From NCBI RefSeq assembly GCF_002933815.1, contig NZ_BEYR01000005.1, positions 181,958-245,957 of the forward strand: a stretch of 64,000 bases of DNA. Direction: 5' to 3'. This document shows, in pieces, positions 53,009 to 62,130 of the stretch. The stretch's first letter is position 1. The number at the start of each line of letters is the position of its first letter. The stretch comes from Sphingobacterium sp. HMA12 (GTDB taxonomy: Bacteria > Bacteroidota > Bacteroidia > Sphingobacteriales > Sphingobacteriaceae). The notes beneath the pieces are model-generated. The model searched no databases. It was given only the letters and a program-made list of their open reading frames with translations, and was not told the DNA's origin. The position numbers were made by a program, and so were the translations under genes.

Positions 53009-53737
53009 CTATCTCTTTTGTTCTATTGTTGCTGGGTGGTTGCGAATTTCCTCCACCAACAGCAGCTTAATTTCGTCCTCTAGACGATCTACATCTGTTT
53101 TTACATTAATGTCGTATACTCCCCGAATCCGACCTTTGGTGTCAAGCAACAGATAATTCGAACCAATAATAAATGGCTTGTTACTATCCTTGTTGACCAA
53201 TGCATCCTGTAATAGGCTCTCTTTGGCAAATTTAAAGATATCCACAGCAGGATCTGTCACAAAAAACCAAGATTTGGTCCAGGGTTTGTAAACTTTAACA
53301 TATTTTGCCAATACCTCCGGCGTATCGTAACTGGTATCCACTGTGATGGAATACAATTTTACTCTTTTGTTCTGAATAAAACGATTCGCAATCTGATCCA
53401 GCTTTTTCACCATCGTCCGTGATAAAGAAGCGTCCCTTGAATACATCAAATGCACTACTGATAAGGTCGTATCACTACCCAATAAGCGTACAGGCTTACC
53501 GTCATAATTCACGAAATCCACAGGTGGGACAGTATGATAGATCGTATCGGGGATATCCCGTCCCCATTTGCGGTGCGTTGTTCCCGGAACTTCCTTCTTA
53601 CCAAATATCGGAAGAGAAGCGTAACTATTGGAACCGCTTTTATTTAGTATAAAATATAAAAATCCTGGCAATAAAAGAATTACTGCCAGGATCAATATTG
53701 TTTTAATACCTTTCTTTTGTCCAGTATTATTATCCAT
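53009..53737 (-). CDS. Sco1/SenC-like protein lacking the copper CxxxC motif
   Basis: A 242-residue protein with an N-terminal membrane helix (IKTILILAVILLLPGFLYFIL) and a periplasmic thioredoxin-like domain. The domain order fits Sco: PPVDFVNYDGKPVRLLG, then LSVVHLMYSRDASLSRTM, VKLYSITVDTSYDTPEVLAK and WFFVTDPAVDIFKFA. Canonical Sco proteins have CxxxC where this reads YSRDASLS, so it cannot bind copper in the usual way. It may chaperone oxidase assembly without redox chemistry. It sits inside the oxidase operon between cox subunit IV and DUF420. Confidence 0.85.
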   Translation of the reverse strand: MDNNTGQKKGIKTILILAVILLLPGFLYFILNKSGSNSYASLPIFGKKEVPGTTHRKWGRDIPDTIYHTVPPVDFVNYDGKPVRLLGSDTTLSVVHLMYSRDASLSRTMVKKLDQIANRFIQNKRVKLYSITVDTSYDTPEVLAKYVKVYKPWTKSWFFVTDPAVDIFKFAKESLLQDALVNKDSNKPFIIGSNYLLLDTKGRIRGVYDINVKTDVDRLEDEIKLLLVEEIRNHPATIEQKR

Positions 53738-53749
53738 TATTCACCTTAT

Positions 53750-54127
53750 CTATTTATTTGGAAACAATTGATGCTCTTGAAAAGCTTGACCTAAATGATT
53801 TCCTTCGTCCAATAAAAGGATAATAAAATAAATAATAAAAATAAAGACGATGCCTACGGTTACGATAAAACTCGATTTTTCAAATTTTAAGTGCATAAAG
53901 TAAGCAACGATATAATAAGCTTTAACCAGCGTTAAGACTATATAAAGAGCATTGACAAAAGTTCCTTTGGCCAATATTTGCCAATGGTGTACAAAACCCA
54001 AAGCAATTAAAAACTCTAGGCAAGTAAGTGCCAATAACACTCCAAATACTTTCCAAATACCTTTTTTATCCAATCCGCCCTCATGAGCGTGCTCTCCATG
54101 AGCAATATTATCTTGATAATGTGACAT
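53750..54127 (-). CDS. Cytochrome c oxidase subunit IV-family protein
   Basis: A 125-residue protein with a His-rich N-terminus (MSHYQDNIAHGEHAHEGG) and three membrane helices (IWKVFGVLLALTCLEFLIAL, TFVNALYIVLTLVKAYYIVA, FIVTVGIVFIFIIYFIILLL). This is the CoxIV/CyoD-like small subunit found with Bacteroidota caa3-type oxidases. It supports assembly or stability and has no cofactor. It follows subunit III by 27 bases. Confidence 0.88.
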   Translation of the reverse strand: MSHYQDNIAHGEHAHEGGLDKKGIWKVFGVLLALTCLEFLIALGFVHHWQILAKGTFVNALYIVLTLVKAYYIVAYFMHLKFEKSSFIVTVGIVFIFIIYFIILLLDEGNHLGQAFQEHQLFPNK

Positions 54128-54154
54128 AACTTTCTTGAATTAATATTACAGCAA

Positions 54155-54901
54155 TTAAACGAGATAGAATAACGTAAATACGAATACCCATACCAAGTCG
54201 ACAAAGTGCCAATACAAACCTACTTTTTCAATCATTAAATATGAACCACGTTTCTCGAACGTATTGTTTAATGTCATACACAAAATAATGATATTCAAAA
54301 GAATACCTACTGATACGTGGAAACCGTGGAAACCAGTAATCGTAAAGAATAAGTTAGCAAATTGCAAAGCAGAAGTATAAGATACATCGCCTGTAAAAAA
54401 GTGACCTAATTTTTCAACGACATTATCCCCTTGCATATGCGTAGCAATATCTGTTGCAGGGTTGCGACCGAACCAAAAACCTTCATGGTGTAAGTGAGTC
54501 CACTCGAGTGCCTGACAGCCAACGAACATCAAACCACCTAAAATGGTCCACAACATCCATTTAACAACCTCTTGTTTCGAATTGCGATGCCCGGCCTCTA
54601 CAGCCAACACCATTGTTACGGAAGACATGATCAAAATAAAGGTCATCAAACCGACGAAAACCAAAGGTTGACCTGAATCTGTAATACCTGGAATCGACTG
54701 GAAAACCTTATCAGGATCAGGCCAAGCGGCATGAGAAAACCGCTGTGCTCCATAATACACCAAAAATGCAGAAAATGTGAAGGCATCCCCTACCAAGAAA
54801 AACCACATCATGATTTTTCCATACTCTAAGTTCCAAGGTGATTTTCCACCATTCCATGGACCAGTTTTTACCTTATCCAATTGCGATACTGTTGTACTCA
54901 T
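54155..54901 (-). CDS. Cytochrome c oxidase subunit III
   Basis: A 248-residue heme-copper oxidase subunit III. Seven helices are expected; visible are GKIMMWFFLVGDAFTFSAFL, LVFVGLMTFILIMSSVTMVL and the characteristic FTITGFHGFHVSVGIL with ending WHFVDLVWVFVFTLFYLV. Subunit III shapes the proton-entry and oxygen pathway of the oxidase. It is preceded by another subunit III-type gene, giving two paralogues in tandem, as is usual for this locus type. Confidence 0.93.
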   Translation of the reverse strand: MSTTVSQLDKVKTGPWNGGKSPWNLEYGKIMMWFFLVGDAFTFSAFLVYYGAQRFSHAAWPDPDKVFQSIPGITDSGQPLVFVGLMTFILIMSSVTMVLAVEAGHRNSKQEVVKWMLWTILGGLMFVGCQALEWTHLHHEGFWFGRNPATDIATHMQGDNVVEKLGHFFTGDVSYTSALQFANLFFTITGFHGFHVSVGILLNIIILCMTLNNTFEKRGSYLMIEKVGLYWHFVDLVWVFVFTLFYLV

Positions 54902-54910
54902 TGTTTACTA

Positions 54911-55492
54911 TTATTGATTCAAAAGTAAGAAAACATATATATAAATCCATAAAAGATCGAGAAAATGCCAAAAAATACTGGCAAGATCCATGCGGAAAAG
55001 ATTGCCGTCCTTAGAAAGCTTATTCGCTCCTATAATCGCGCCAATCAAAACGATCAAACCCGCAATAATATGCGCCAAGTGCATTCCTGTAAAAATGTAG
55101 ATAAAGGATTGAGATGCATTGTTATTCACAAAATAAACACCTCGCTCAGTTAACACATTCCAAGCATGTACCTGCAATGCAAAAAACACGATACCCAAAA
55201 CAAAAGTGACTACTAATAATAACTTCTGTTTGGAAGAATCACCATTTTTAGCGGCTTTATGTGCTAAAAACATCGTAAGACTGCTCACCACGATCACGAT
55301 TGTGCTGTACACAAAAGTATCTGGCAACAATGTCTTGATTCCTTTGTCCACGCCACTTGCTGTATATACAATGAAACCACTGGATAAGGCAGCAAACATC
55401 ATGAACATCCCCAACATCCCCAACCAAAGGTTGAATTTCTGGGCTTTTCTCTGTACTAACTTCTCGTCAGTCTGTGTATTTATATCTAACAT
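54911..55492 (-). CDS. Cytochrome c oxidase subunit III-like protein (first of two)
   Basis: A 193-residue, five-helix version of subunit III: KFNLWLGMLGMFMMFAALSS, VYSTIVIVVSSLTMFLAHKA, VTFVLGIVFFALQVHAWNVL, FTGMHLAHIIAGLIVLIGAI and the conserved end SIFWHFLDLLWIYIYVFLLL. It lacks the first two helices of classical subunit III, a known variant. Its ATG overlaps the heme O synthase stop by one base, so translation is tightly linked. Confidence 0.9.
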   Translation of the reverse strand: MLDINTQTDEKLVQRKAQKFNLWLGMLGMFMMFAALSSGFIVYTASGVDKGIKTLLPDTFVYSTIVIVVSSLTMFLAHKAAKNGDSSKQKLLLVVTFVLGIVFFALQVHAWNVLTERGVYFVNNNASQSFIYIFTGMHLAHIIAGLIVLIGAIIGANKLSKDGNLFRMDLASIFWHFLDLLWIYIYVFLLLNQ

Positions 55493-56397
55493 TATTTCAA
55501 CGGAATAAAGTTAAGCAATAATACGAGTTGTGTAACAGGTAAATAGATGAACGAGGTAAACATCACTTTCTTTGCCGAAGGAATATCACAATTCTTAAAT
55601 AGCAAATAGCCATAATACCCAAACATCAATCCACCAATGACGGACACTATCGTAAACCAAATCCCACCAAAGCCAAAATAATAAGGTATAAATCCTGCAG
55701 GAACCATTAATAATCCCGAGATGAATACCATAAAGGCCGATATCTTATCACGTTTTGTCGTTGGCAACAACCTAAAACCAGCTAATTTATAGTCGTCATC
55801 CACAACCCAGGCAATTGCCCAAAAATGTGGAAATTGCCATAAAAACTGAATCGCGAACAAAACAAAGGGAATAATAATAATTGCAGCTTCGTTGTGTCCA
55901 CTGTAATAGGCCAAGTCATCCTGTGAAAAGGCAGCATAATAACCAATTAACGGTGGAAATGCGCCCGGAAAAGCCCCTACAAAAACGGCTATTGGTGATT
56001 TTCTTTTTAAGGGTGTGTAGATAAATGCATAAAGTAGGATACAAAAAACCGACAATAAGCCTGCGACAAAATTTAACCGAACCAATACCATAGTACCCAG
56101 TATGCCCATAAAGACACTCAATACCAAAGCTTGCCCTGTTGTCATCCGACCAGAAGGTAACGGTCTATCCTCCGTACGTTTCATCAACTTATCCAAGTCT
56201 TTTTCGATGATCTCGTTAAAACCATTGGCGGAACCTGTGACCAGAAAACCACCTACGGTCAAGAACAACCAATTGACCCAGAATATTTCACCCTGTTGTT
56301 TTGATCCTATCAGAAAAGCAATCGACGCGGAAAATACCACCGTCAATGTAAGTCTTAACTTAACGAGCTTTTTGAAATCTGAAATAAATTCTTTCAT
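55492..56397 (-). CDS. ctaB: Protoheme IX farnesyltransferase (heme O synthase)
   Basis: About 301 residues from the ATG at 56397 (MKEFISDFKKLVKLRLTLTV); the frame continues upstream by 13 codons. This is a UbiA-type prenyltransferase with nine helices. The first aspartate-rich motif is FNEIIEKDLDKLMKRTEDRP followed by LPSGRM, and the second is AWVVDDDYKLAGFRLLP. It adds a farnesyl group to heme b, the first step to heme A for the oxidase encoded here. Placed between heme A synthase and subunit III. Confidence 0.95.
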   Translation of the reverse strand: MKEFISDFKKLVKLRLTLTVVFSASIAFLIGSKQQGEIFWVNWLFLTVGGFLVTGSANGFNEIIEKDLDKLMKRTEDRPLPSGRMTTGQALVLSVFMGILGTMVLVRLNFVAGLLSVFCILLYAFIYTPLKRKSPIAVFVGAFPGAFPPLIGYYAAFSQDDLAYYSGHNEAAIIIIPFVLFAIQFLWQFPHFWAIAWVVDDDYKLAGFRLLPTTKRDKISAFMVFISGLLMVPAGFIPYYFGFGGIWFTIVSVIGGLMFGYYGYLLFKNCDIPSAKKVMFTSFIYLPVTQLVLLLNFIPLK

Positions 56398-56470
56398 AAT
56401 TAAAAGAGACCTCCTACTACCAGTGTATTCAAACACGAACTTTTAAACATAAACATCCCGAATTTCAAAA

Positions 56471-57514
56471 TTAATGCCTTTGCTTATTCAACAGCAACAA
56501 CAGGTAAAATTGAGCACCAAATAAAAGTGTCCCAACAACAAGGTGTGTTGTCTGTGCAAATGCAGGTATTGCAAATCGAGCTAAGATAATTCCTGATAGC
56601 ATTTGGATACCTACGAGGATCAATGCGATAAAAGCAAATTTAAATTGCTTAGATCCTGTATTGAAACTTGTGCGGACCAAAAAGAATAATACAATAACTA
56701 AAATCAAAGAACAATATGCCAACCACCGATGCACTTCAAATTGCTGGCCGATGGTTGTTATAAAATCAGCACGGTCAATCGTAGAACCAGTCAATAAGTC
56801 GACTTCCTCCCGAACACCCGTTCCGACGATCACTTGCGTTAACATCAATAAAATTGATGCCAATGCCAGACCTTTCAATACGCCTAAAGAACGATTAACC
56901 AATATGGTCTTATCGCGCAACGTAACTGCTTTAAAGTAAGTGTAAATACTAATACAAACAATTACTAACGCCAAGAGCATATGTACAGTGATAATCCATG
57001 GCATCAAATTGGTCGATACAACGATCGAACCTAACCAGGCCTGAATGACCACAACAAAAAGATTAACCACTGACCAAACAACAATCGAACTTTTTGATTT
57101 TATATATGTGAAGGAATAAATCGCTGTAAACAACAAGCAAAAGCCAGAAATAACGCCCACCAAACGATTGATGTACTCTGTCCAGGTCTTCGCTACATTA
57201 AAATCTTCATGTTGCAGAATACTTTTGTCTGTACGGAGCTTGTAAGCCATTTCTTTATCACCAAAAAATTCAACAATCCTGGCGAAACGCTCATTCTTTT
57301 TTGCTCTTCCTTCAATATAATGCTGTTCGTATCCTTGTGGTAATTGGGAAATATCTGTGGGTGGAATAATACGGTTAAAACATTTTGGCCAATCTGGACA
57401 TCCCATGCCGGAACCCGTACTTCTGACAACACCCCCAGCAATAATGACCATAAACAATACGATAATCGTAATAAAATTGGTCTTTATAAATCGCTTTTCA
57501 GCAGCTGGAAACAT
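56471..57514 (-). CDS. ctaA: Heme A synthase (COX15/CtaA family)
   Basis: About 347 residues from the ATG at 57514 (MFPAAEKRFIKTNFITIIVL); an upstream frame from 57568 adds 18 residues. Eight helices in two four-helix bundles. Heme-binding histidines are visible in ITVHMLLALVI, EVHRWLAYCSLI and QTTHLVVGTLL. GGVVRSTGSGMGCPDWPKCF is the family hallmark. It oxidises heme O to heme A. A hairpin terminator lies between subunit I and this gene, so expression may be lower than for the structural genes. Confidence 0.95.
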   Translation of the reverse strand: MFPAAEKRFIKTNFITIIVLFMVIIAGGVVRSTGSGMGCPDWPKCFNRIIPPTDISQLPQGYEQHYIEGRAKKNERFARIVEFFGDKEMAYKLRTDKSILQHEDFNVAKTWTEYINRLVGVISGFCLLFTAIYSFTYIKSKSSIVVWSVVNLFVVVIQAWLGSIVVSTNLMPWIITVHMLLALVIVCISIYTYFKAVTLRDKTILVNRSLGVLKGLALASILLMLTQVIVGTGVREEVDLLTGSTIDRADFITTIGQQFEVHRWLAYCSLILVIVLFFLVRTSFNTGSKQFKFAFIALILVGIQMLSGIILARFAIPAFAQTTHLVVGTLLFGAQFYLLLLLNKQRH

Positions 57515-57548
57515 AATACTACCCCTACCTCTTAAAATACAAACTTGT

Positions 57549-57581
57549 ATAAAATAGAGTAGGTACAAACCCTACTCTATT
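57549..57581 (-). terminator. Hairpin with T run after cytochrome oxidase subunit I
   Basis: On the minus strand AATAGAGTAGG pairs perfectly with CCTACTCTATT (11 bp, 7-base loop) and is followed by TTTTATAC. It lies 13 bases after the subunit I stop and about 40 before the heme A synthase start: an intrinsic terminator, probably partial since the downstream genes are in the same orientation. Confidence 0.7.
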
Positions 57582-57594
57582 CCACTAAATCTTA

Positions 57595-59466
57595 TTAGTC
57601 TTTTCTACCATTTTGAGCATTCCATTCTGCCTGGATACGCTCTGCTTCCTCATCTCCTTCAAAATCATGAGGCAAATTCGAGCTCATTGTTTCAGAGAAA
57701 GGAACACTTTGAGGGATAAAATCCTCATCATGACCCGGCTTACTGTAATCGTAAGGCCAACGGTGTACTGTTGGAATTTCGCCTGGCCAGTTACCATGGA
57801 TATGCTCTACCGGAGTAGTCCATTCTAAGGTATTTGACTGCCAAGGATTTTGAGGCGCTTTCTTACCGAAGAAGATCGAGTAGAAGAAGTTCCACAAAAA
57901 TGCAACCTGACCCAAAGCAGCAATAATAGCCGCCCAAGTAACCAATTGGTTCACAGAAACCCATTTTGCCATGAAAGCAAACTCGGTGAATGCATAGTAA
58001 CGACGAGGCACACCATCAATACCCATAAAGTGCATTGGGAAGAATACCAGGTAAGCACCTACGAAAGTCAACCAGAAGTGTAAATAACCCAATTTCGTGT
58101 TCATCATACGACCAAACATCTTAGGATACCAGTGGTAAACACCACAAAGCATACCGAAGATTGATGCAGACCCCATAACCAAGTGGAAGTGGGCTACAAC
58201 GAAATACGTATCGTGCAAGTTGATATCTAATGCCGCATTACCTAAGAACAATCCTGTCAAACCACCGGAGATAAAGAAAGATACCAAGCCGATAGCAAAC
58301 ATCATTGCTGGCGTAAAGCGGATATTACCTTTCCATAACGTAGCTAAGTAATTAAATGCCTTAACAGCAGAAGGAACGGCGATAATCAATGTTGTGATCA
58401 TAAATACACCACCTAAGAACGGATTCATACCTGTCACAAACATATGGTGACCCCATACGATAAATGACAATACAGTAATACCGATCAACGAGTAAACCAT
58501 GGCGTGGTAACCGAAAATTGGTTTACGTGAATTTGTTGCGATAACTTCAGATGTCAAACCTAAAGCTGGCATAACAACGATATATACCTCAGGGTGACCC
58601 AAGAACCAGAACAAGTGCTGGAACAAAATTGGAGAACCACCTTCGTTAGGTAAAATCTGTCCCTGTACAACCAGGTCAGACAAATAGAATGACGTACCAG
58701 CGGCACGGTCAAAAATCAAAAGAACAACTGCCGATACTAATACCGGGAATGACAACATACCCACGATTGCAGTTAAGAAGAATGCCCAGATTGTCAAAGG
58801 CATTTTCCAAAGATCCATACCTTTTGTACGCATGTTTAAGATCGTACTTACATAGTTGATACCACCGATCAACTGTGAAGCGACGAATAGAACCATACTC
58901 ACCAACCATAAGGTCATACCTGTTGCAGATCCAGCGATCGCAGTTGGTACAGCCGATAGTGGCGGATAGATTGTCCAACCAGCAGAAGCAGGCCCGCTCT
59001 CCACAAAGAAAGAAGCAACCATGATAACTGATGCGATGAAGAACAACCAGTAAGATAACATATTCATAAAAGGCGACGCCATATCGCGCGCACCGATCTG
59101 ATATGGAATTAATAAGTTACTAAATGTACCCGATAGACCTGCTGTCAACACGAAAAATACCATGACAGTACCGTGAATGGTCACCAAAGAAAGGAAAAAC
59201 TCCGGCTTAATACGGCCACCTTCAGCCCATTTACCCAAGAATACTTCTAATATAGGGAATTCTTTATCCGGCCATGCTAATTGGATACGGAATAATACTG
59301 ATAAAAGCATCGCAAAAACTGCCATGATGATACCAGTGATCAAGAATTGCTTGGCAATCATCTTGTGGTCACCAGAAAAGATATACTTTCTGATGAATGA
59401 TTCCTCGTGATGATGTCCGTGCGAATCGTGATGTTCAGCGCTATGCGATATTACTGTACTTGACAT
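57595..59466 (-). CDS. ctaD: Cytochrome c oxidase subunit I
   Basis: About 623 residues from the ATG at 59466 (MSSTVISHSAEHHDSHGHHH); the frame can be extended to a TTG at 59484. Catalytic core of the proton-pumping oxidase with heme a, heme a3 and CuB. Visible ligands: WFLGHPEVYIVVMPALG (CuB His and the cross-linked Tyr), WGHHMFVTGM (two CuB His) and HDTYFVVAHFHLVMG (heme a3 and heme a His). The His-rich N-terminus and the C-terminal extension (after NPWQSNTLEWTTPVEHIHGN) are typical of Bacteroidota caa3-type enzymes. Confidence 0.97.
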   Translation of the reverse strand: MSSTVISHSAEHHDSHGHHHEESFIRKYIFSGDHKMIAKQFLITGIIMAVFAMLLSVLFRIQLAWPDKEFPILEVFLGKWAEGGRIKPEFFLSLVTIHGTVMVFFVLTAGLSGTFSNLLIPYQIGARDMASPFMNMLSYWLFFIASVIMVASFFVESGPASAGWTIYPPLSAVPTAIAGSATGMTLWLVSMVLFVASQLIGGINYVSTILNMRTKGMDLWKMPLTIWAFFLTAIVGMLSFPVLVSAVVLLIFDRAAGTSFYLSDLVVQGQILPNEGGSPILFQHLFWFLGHPEVYIVVMPALGLTSEVIATNSRKPIFGYHAMVYSLIGITVLSFIVWGHHMFVTGMNPFLGGVFMITTLIIAVPSAVKAFNYLATLWKGNIRFTPAMMFAIGLVSFFISGGLTGLFLGNAALDINLHDTYFVVAHFHLVMGSASIFGMLCGVYHWYPKMFGRMMNTKLGYLHFWLTFVGAYLVFFPMHFMGIDGVPRRYYAFTEFAFMAKWVSVNQLVTWAAIIAALGQVAFLWNFFYSIFFGKKAPQNPWQSNTLEWTTPVEHIHGNWPGEIPTVHRWPYDYSKPGHDEDFIPQSVPFSETMSSNLPHDFEGDEEAERIQAEWNAQNGRKD

Positions 59467-59494
59467 ATTCGATTTTATATTCAAAAATTCTTAA

Positions 59495-60832
59495 TTAGTT
59501 CAAAGATGCTGTAACTTGTACGCTATCCTTTTTTACGTTAGCCGTCTTACCACTGAATTCCTTTTGTAGGTCTTCAGTAAAATATTTGTTTTGTTTAGCT
59601 AACCACTCTTTATATTGTGCCTCAGTTACAACCACCACTTTCTTTTGCATGTTCCAGTGAGCAGATCCACAGATCTTGTTACATAACATCACAAAATCAT
59701 AGTTGTAGTCTCCCAAACGATCACGCATTTCTTCTGTTGTTACAGTAGGTGTGAATTGGAAATAGTTGGTCATTCCTGGTACCGCATTGATCTGAACACG
59801 GAAATCCGGAATAAAGAAAGAGTGAATAATATCTTTTGAAACGATATGGAAACGAACTGGTTTGTTTACAGGTAACCAAATCTCAGAACCTTGAATATCA
59901 TCCCATGAATTTTTATCATTAAAATCGATACCGTAAGGATTTGTTGGCGTCGTCATTTTGTAATTACGTTTACCAATAACGCCGTCTGTACCAGGGTAAC
60001 GCACATTCCATTGAAACTGCTCGCCCAATACCTCAATTTGTAATGCAGATTTTTGAAGATCCTCAGGAACATTTGTAATTGATCTCCAAGTAAAGAAACC
60101 GAACAATACCAATACTGTCAAAACTACAGCAGGAACGATTGTCCACAGTTTCTCAATCGCATTGTTATGCGGATAATAATACGCTTGACGTTTTGCACGC
60201 ATGCGGTACAAAAATGTAAAAGTCATCAACAGGATATGTGTAATAACCAATACAAATGTTGTAATTGCTGTTGTGATAATAAACATGGTATCAATACGCT
60301 CACCATGTTCTGTCACCGCAGATCTCCAGTATGCTGCTCCCCAATGTACATAAGACCAATACACACCGTAAAGGAAAACAACCAAGAAGATAAACAACAA
60401 TGCCGATTGGAATGTATTATTCGCAAATGGATTGTATCTACCGTTCATTTTTCGTGTCAATTCGTAGATCGAAAGTACCTTGCCAATCACAGCAATGATT
60501 GTACAAACGACTAAGAACAATAACACATAATATGTGAAGTTTTTATAAACCTGAGGGTCTATTTGCTTCACTTCTTCAACAGCAGGAGTAGCTGCACTAG
60601 CTTCTGTAGCAGAGCTAGCAGATGCAACAGCAGCAGTACCTGCTGCCGCTGTTGTATCTTTTGCAACCGAATCCGTTGCTGCAGGGGCAGCTACCGCTGT
60701 AGTCGCCGCTTTAGCAGAATCAGATGCTACTGTATCTTGTTGACTTGCAAGAATAGGATTTGCAAAAAGCAGCCCTAGCGCAAGCACAAAACCCGAGATG
60801 GATTTGAATCTATTATTTAATTTAAAGCTCAT
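59495..60832 (-). CDS. ctaC: Cytochrome c oxidase subunit II
   Basis: About 445 residues from the ATG at 60832 (MSFKLNNRFKSISGFVLALG); a longer frame starting at 60901 would run into the actF gene. A signal peptide is followed by an Ala/Ser/Thr-rich linker (about 30-85), three membrane helices, and the CuA cupredoxin domain with FRVQINAVPGM and the ligand set CNKICGSAHWNMQ (Cys, Cys, His, Met). It receives electrons from cytochrome c or from the neighbouring alternative complex III. No cytochrome c domain is attached, unlike some caa3 oxidases. Confidence 0.95.
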   Translation of the reverse strand: MSFKLNNRFKSISGFVLALGLLFANPILASQQDTVASDSAKAATTAVAAPAATDSVAKDTTAAAGTAAVASASSATEASAATPAVEEVKQIDPQVYKNFTYYVLLFLVVCTIIAVIGKVLSIYELTRKMNGRYNPFANNTFQSALLFIFLVVFLYGVYWSYVHWGAAYWRSAVTEHGERIDTMFIITTAITTFVLVITHILLMTFTFLYRMRAKRQAYYYPHNNAIEKLWTIVPAVVLTVLVLFGFFTWRSITNVPEDLQKSALQIEVLGEQFQWNVRYPGTDGVIGKRNYKMTTPTNPYGIDFNDKNSWDDIQGSEIWLPVNKPVRFHIVSKDIIHSFFIPDFRVQINAVPGMTNYFQFTPTVTTEEMRDRLGDYNYDFVMLCNKICGSAHWNMQKKVVVVTEAQYKEWLAKQNKYFTEDLQKEFSGKTANVKKDSVQVTASLN

Positions 60833-60875
60833 TTCTTTTATAACGTTTTTACGTAACCTTCCTTTAAAAGTGAAA

Positions 60876-62111
60876 CTATATCTGGTGATGTAAACTCTCA
60901 TCCAAGAAAGGATGATTTTTAGGCACCAAGGCTTGTTTGCTTAATTTACTCATCACTAAAAAGATGAACAAACCTAAGAAACCAAGTGCAGTTCCGATTT
61001 CAATGATACCAAATCCTCTATGTTCGGCAACAGTACCTGGCATAACCATGATATAATAATCAAGCCAGTGACCTGCCAACAATAGAATCGCTACGAACAA
61101 CATCACGTTTTGTTTACGTTTCGCATCGCGATCCACCAATATAAGCAATGGAGACACAAAGTTAATGATAATACTCAACCAAAACCAAGGTTTGTATTCA
61201 GGTTCCCAACGTTTGTAGAAATAAACTGTTTCCTCAGGAATGTTCGAATACCAAATCAACATGAATTGTGCAAACCAAACGTAAGTCCAGAAGATAGAGA
61301 AACCAAACATCAATTTACCCAAATCGTGTAAATGATTTTCGTTTACCCAGTTCATATAGCCCGCTTTCTTCAATACAACAACGATAATGGTAATGCAACA
61401 GATACCGCTCACCCACATTGCTGCGAAGTTATACCATCCGAACATTGTCGAAAACCAGTGTGCCTCTAAGGACATGATTGTATCGAATGCCCAAATTGGT
61501 GTTGTAAATCCAAATATAACCAAGAAGATGGCAGACAATTTAAATGACTTTTTATAAGAAGTCAAACCGCCTTCTAAATCCTCTTTGTATGAAAGCTTTG
61601 CAAGGATCAAAGCAAAAATGCTATAAATACCTAAAAAGATAACTTGACGAGATAAAAAGAAAGGTACATTTAAGTATGCAGACTTTCCTTCAATAATAGG
61701 GTCATAGTTTGGGCTATTTTGATCCAACAAACCTTCGCCATGCCAATGGTGGTAAAGATTATGTGTAGATAGACCCAATCCAACAATAACCACTAACAAG
61801 AGTGCCGCGATAGGCAGGGTACTTGCCATAGCTTGAGGTATACGTACCAGACCTGCAGACCATGCAGATTGTGTTACATATTGCAAGGCAACGAAGAAAG
61901 CTCCAGCTGCGCACACACATGTAAAGTAATAACCCATCAATAACAAGTTGGCGTATGTACGCTCTACAGTAACGTGATCGCCCGAAAGCAACCCGATAGC
62001 TACAGCAGCTACGCCTAGTACAACAGCGATAATACTGAACATTTTAGCTTTGCCAGCAAACTCGTATCGCTCGTTGAAATTATAATCGTGATGATGACTG
62101 TGAGTTCCCAT
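60876..62111 (-). CDS. actF: Alternative complex III subunit ActF (quinol:cytochrome c oxidoreductase membrane subunit)
   Basis: A 411-residue membrane protein with about ten helices after a His-rich start (MGTHSHHHDYNFNERYEFAG). It matches the quinone-binding subunit family of alternative complex III (ActF; ActC-related but shorter). Motifs by eye: YVTQSAWSAGLVRIPQAMAS and EAHWFSTMFGWYNFAAMWVS. ACIII oxidises menaquinol and passes electrons to the caa3 oxidase, replacing bc1. The order actC-actD-actE-actF-ctaC-ctaD is standard in Bacteroidota. Confidence 0.93.
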   Translation of the reverse strand: MGTHSHHHDYNFNERYEFAGKAKMFSIIAVVLGVAAVAIGLLSGDHVTVERTYANLLLMGYYFTCVCAAGAFFVALQYVTQSAWSAGLVRIPQAMASTLPIAALLLVVIVGLGLSTHNLYHHWHGEGLLDQNSPNYDPIIEGKSAYLNVPFFLSRQVIFLGIYSIFALILAKLSYKEDLEGGLTSYKKSFKLSAIFLVIFGFTTPIWAFDTIMSLEAHWFSTMFGWYNFAAMWVSGICCITIIVVVLKKAGYMNWVNENHLHDLGKLMFGFSIFWTYVWFAQFMLIWYSNIPEETVYFYKRWEPEYKPWFWLSIIINFVSPLLILVDRDAKRKQNVMLFVAILLLAGHWLDYYIMVMPGTVAEHRGFGIIEIGTALGFLGLFIFLVMSKLSKQALVPKNHPFLDESLHHQI

Positions 62112-62130
62112 TTATATATCTGATGTTAGA

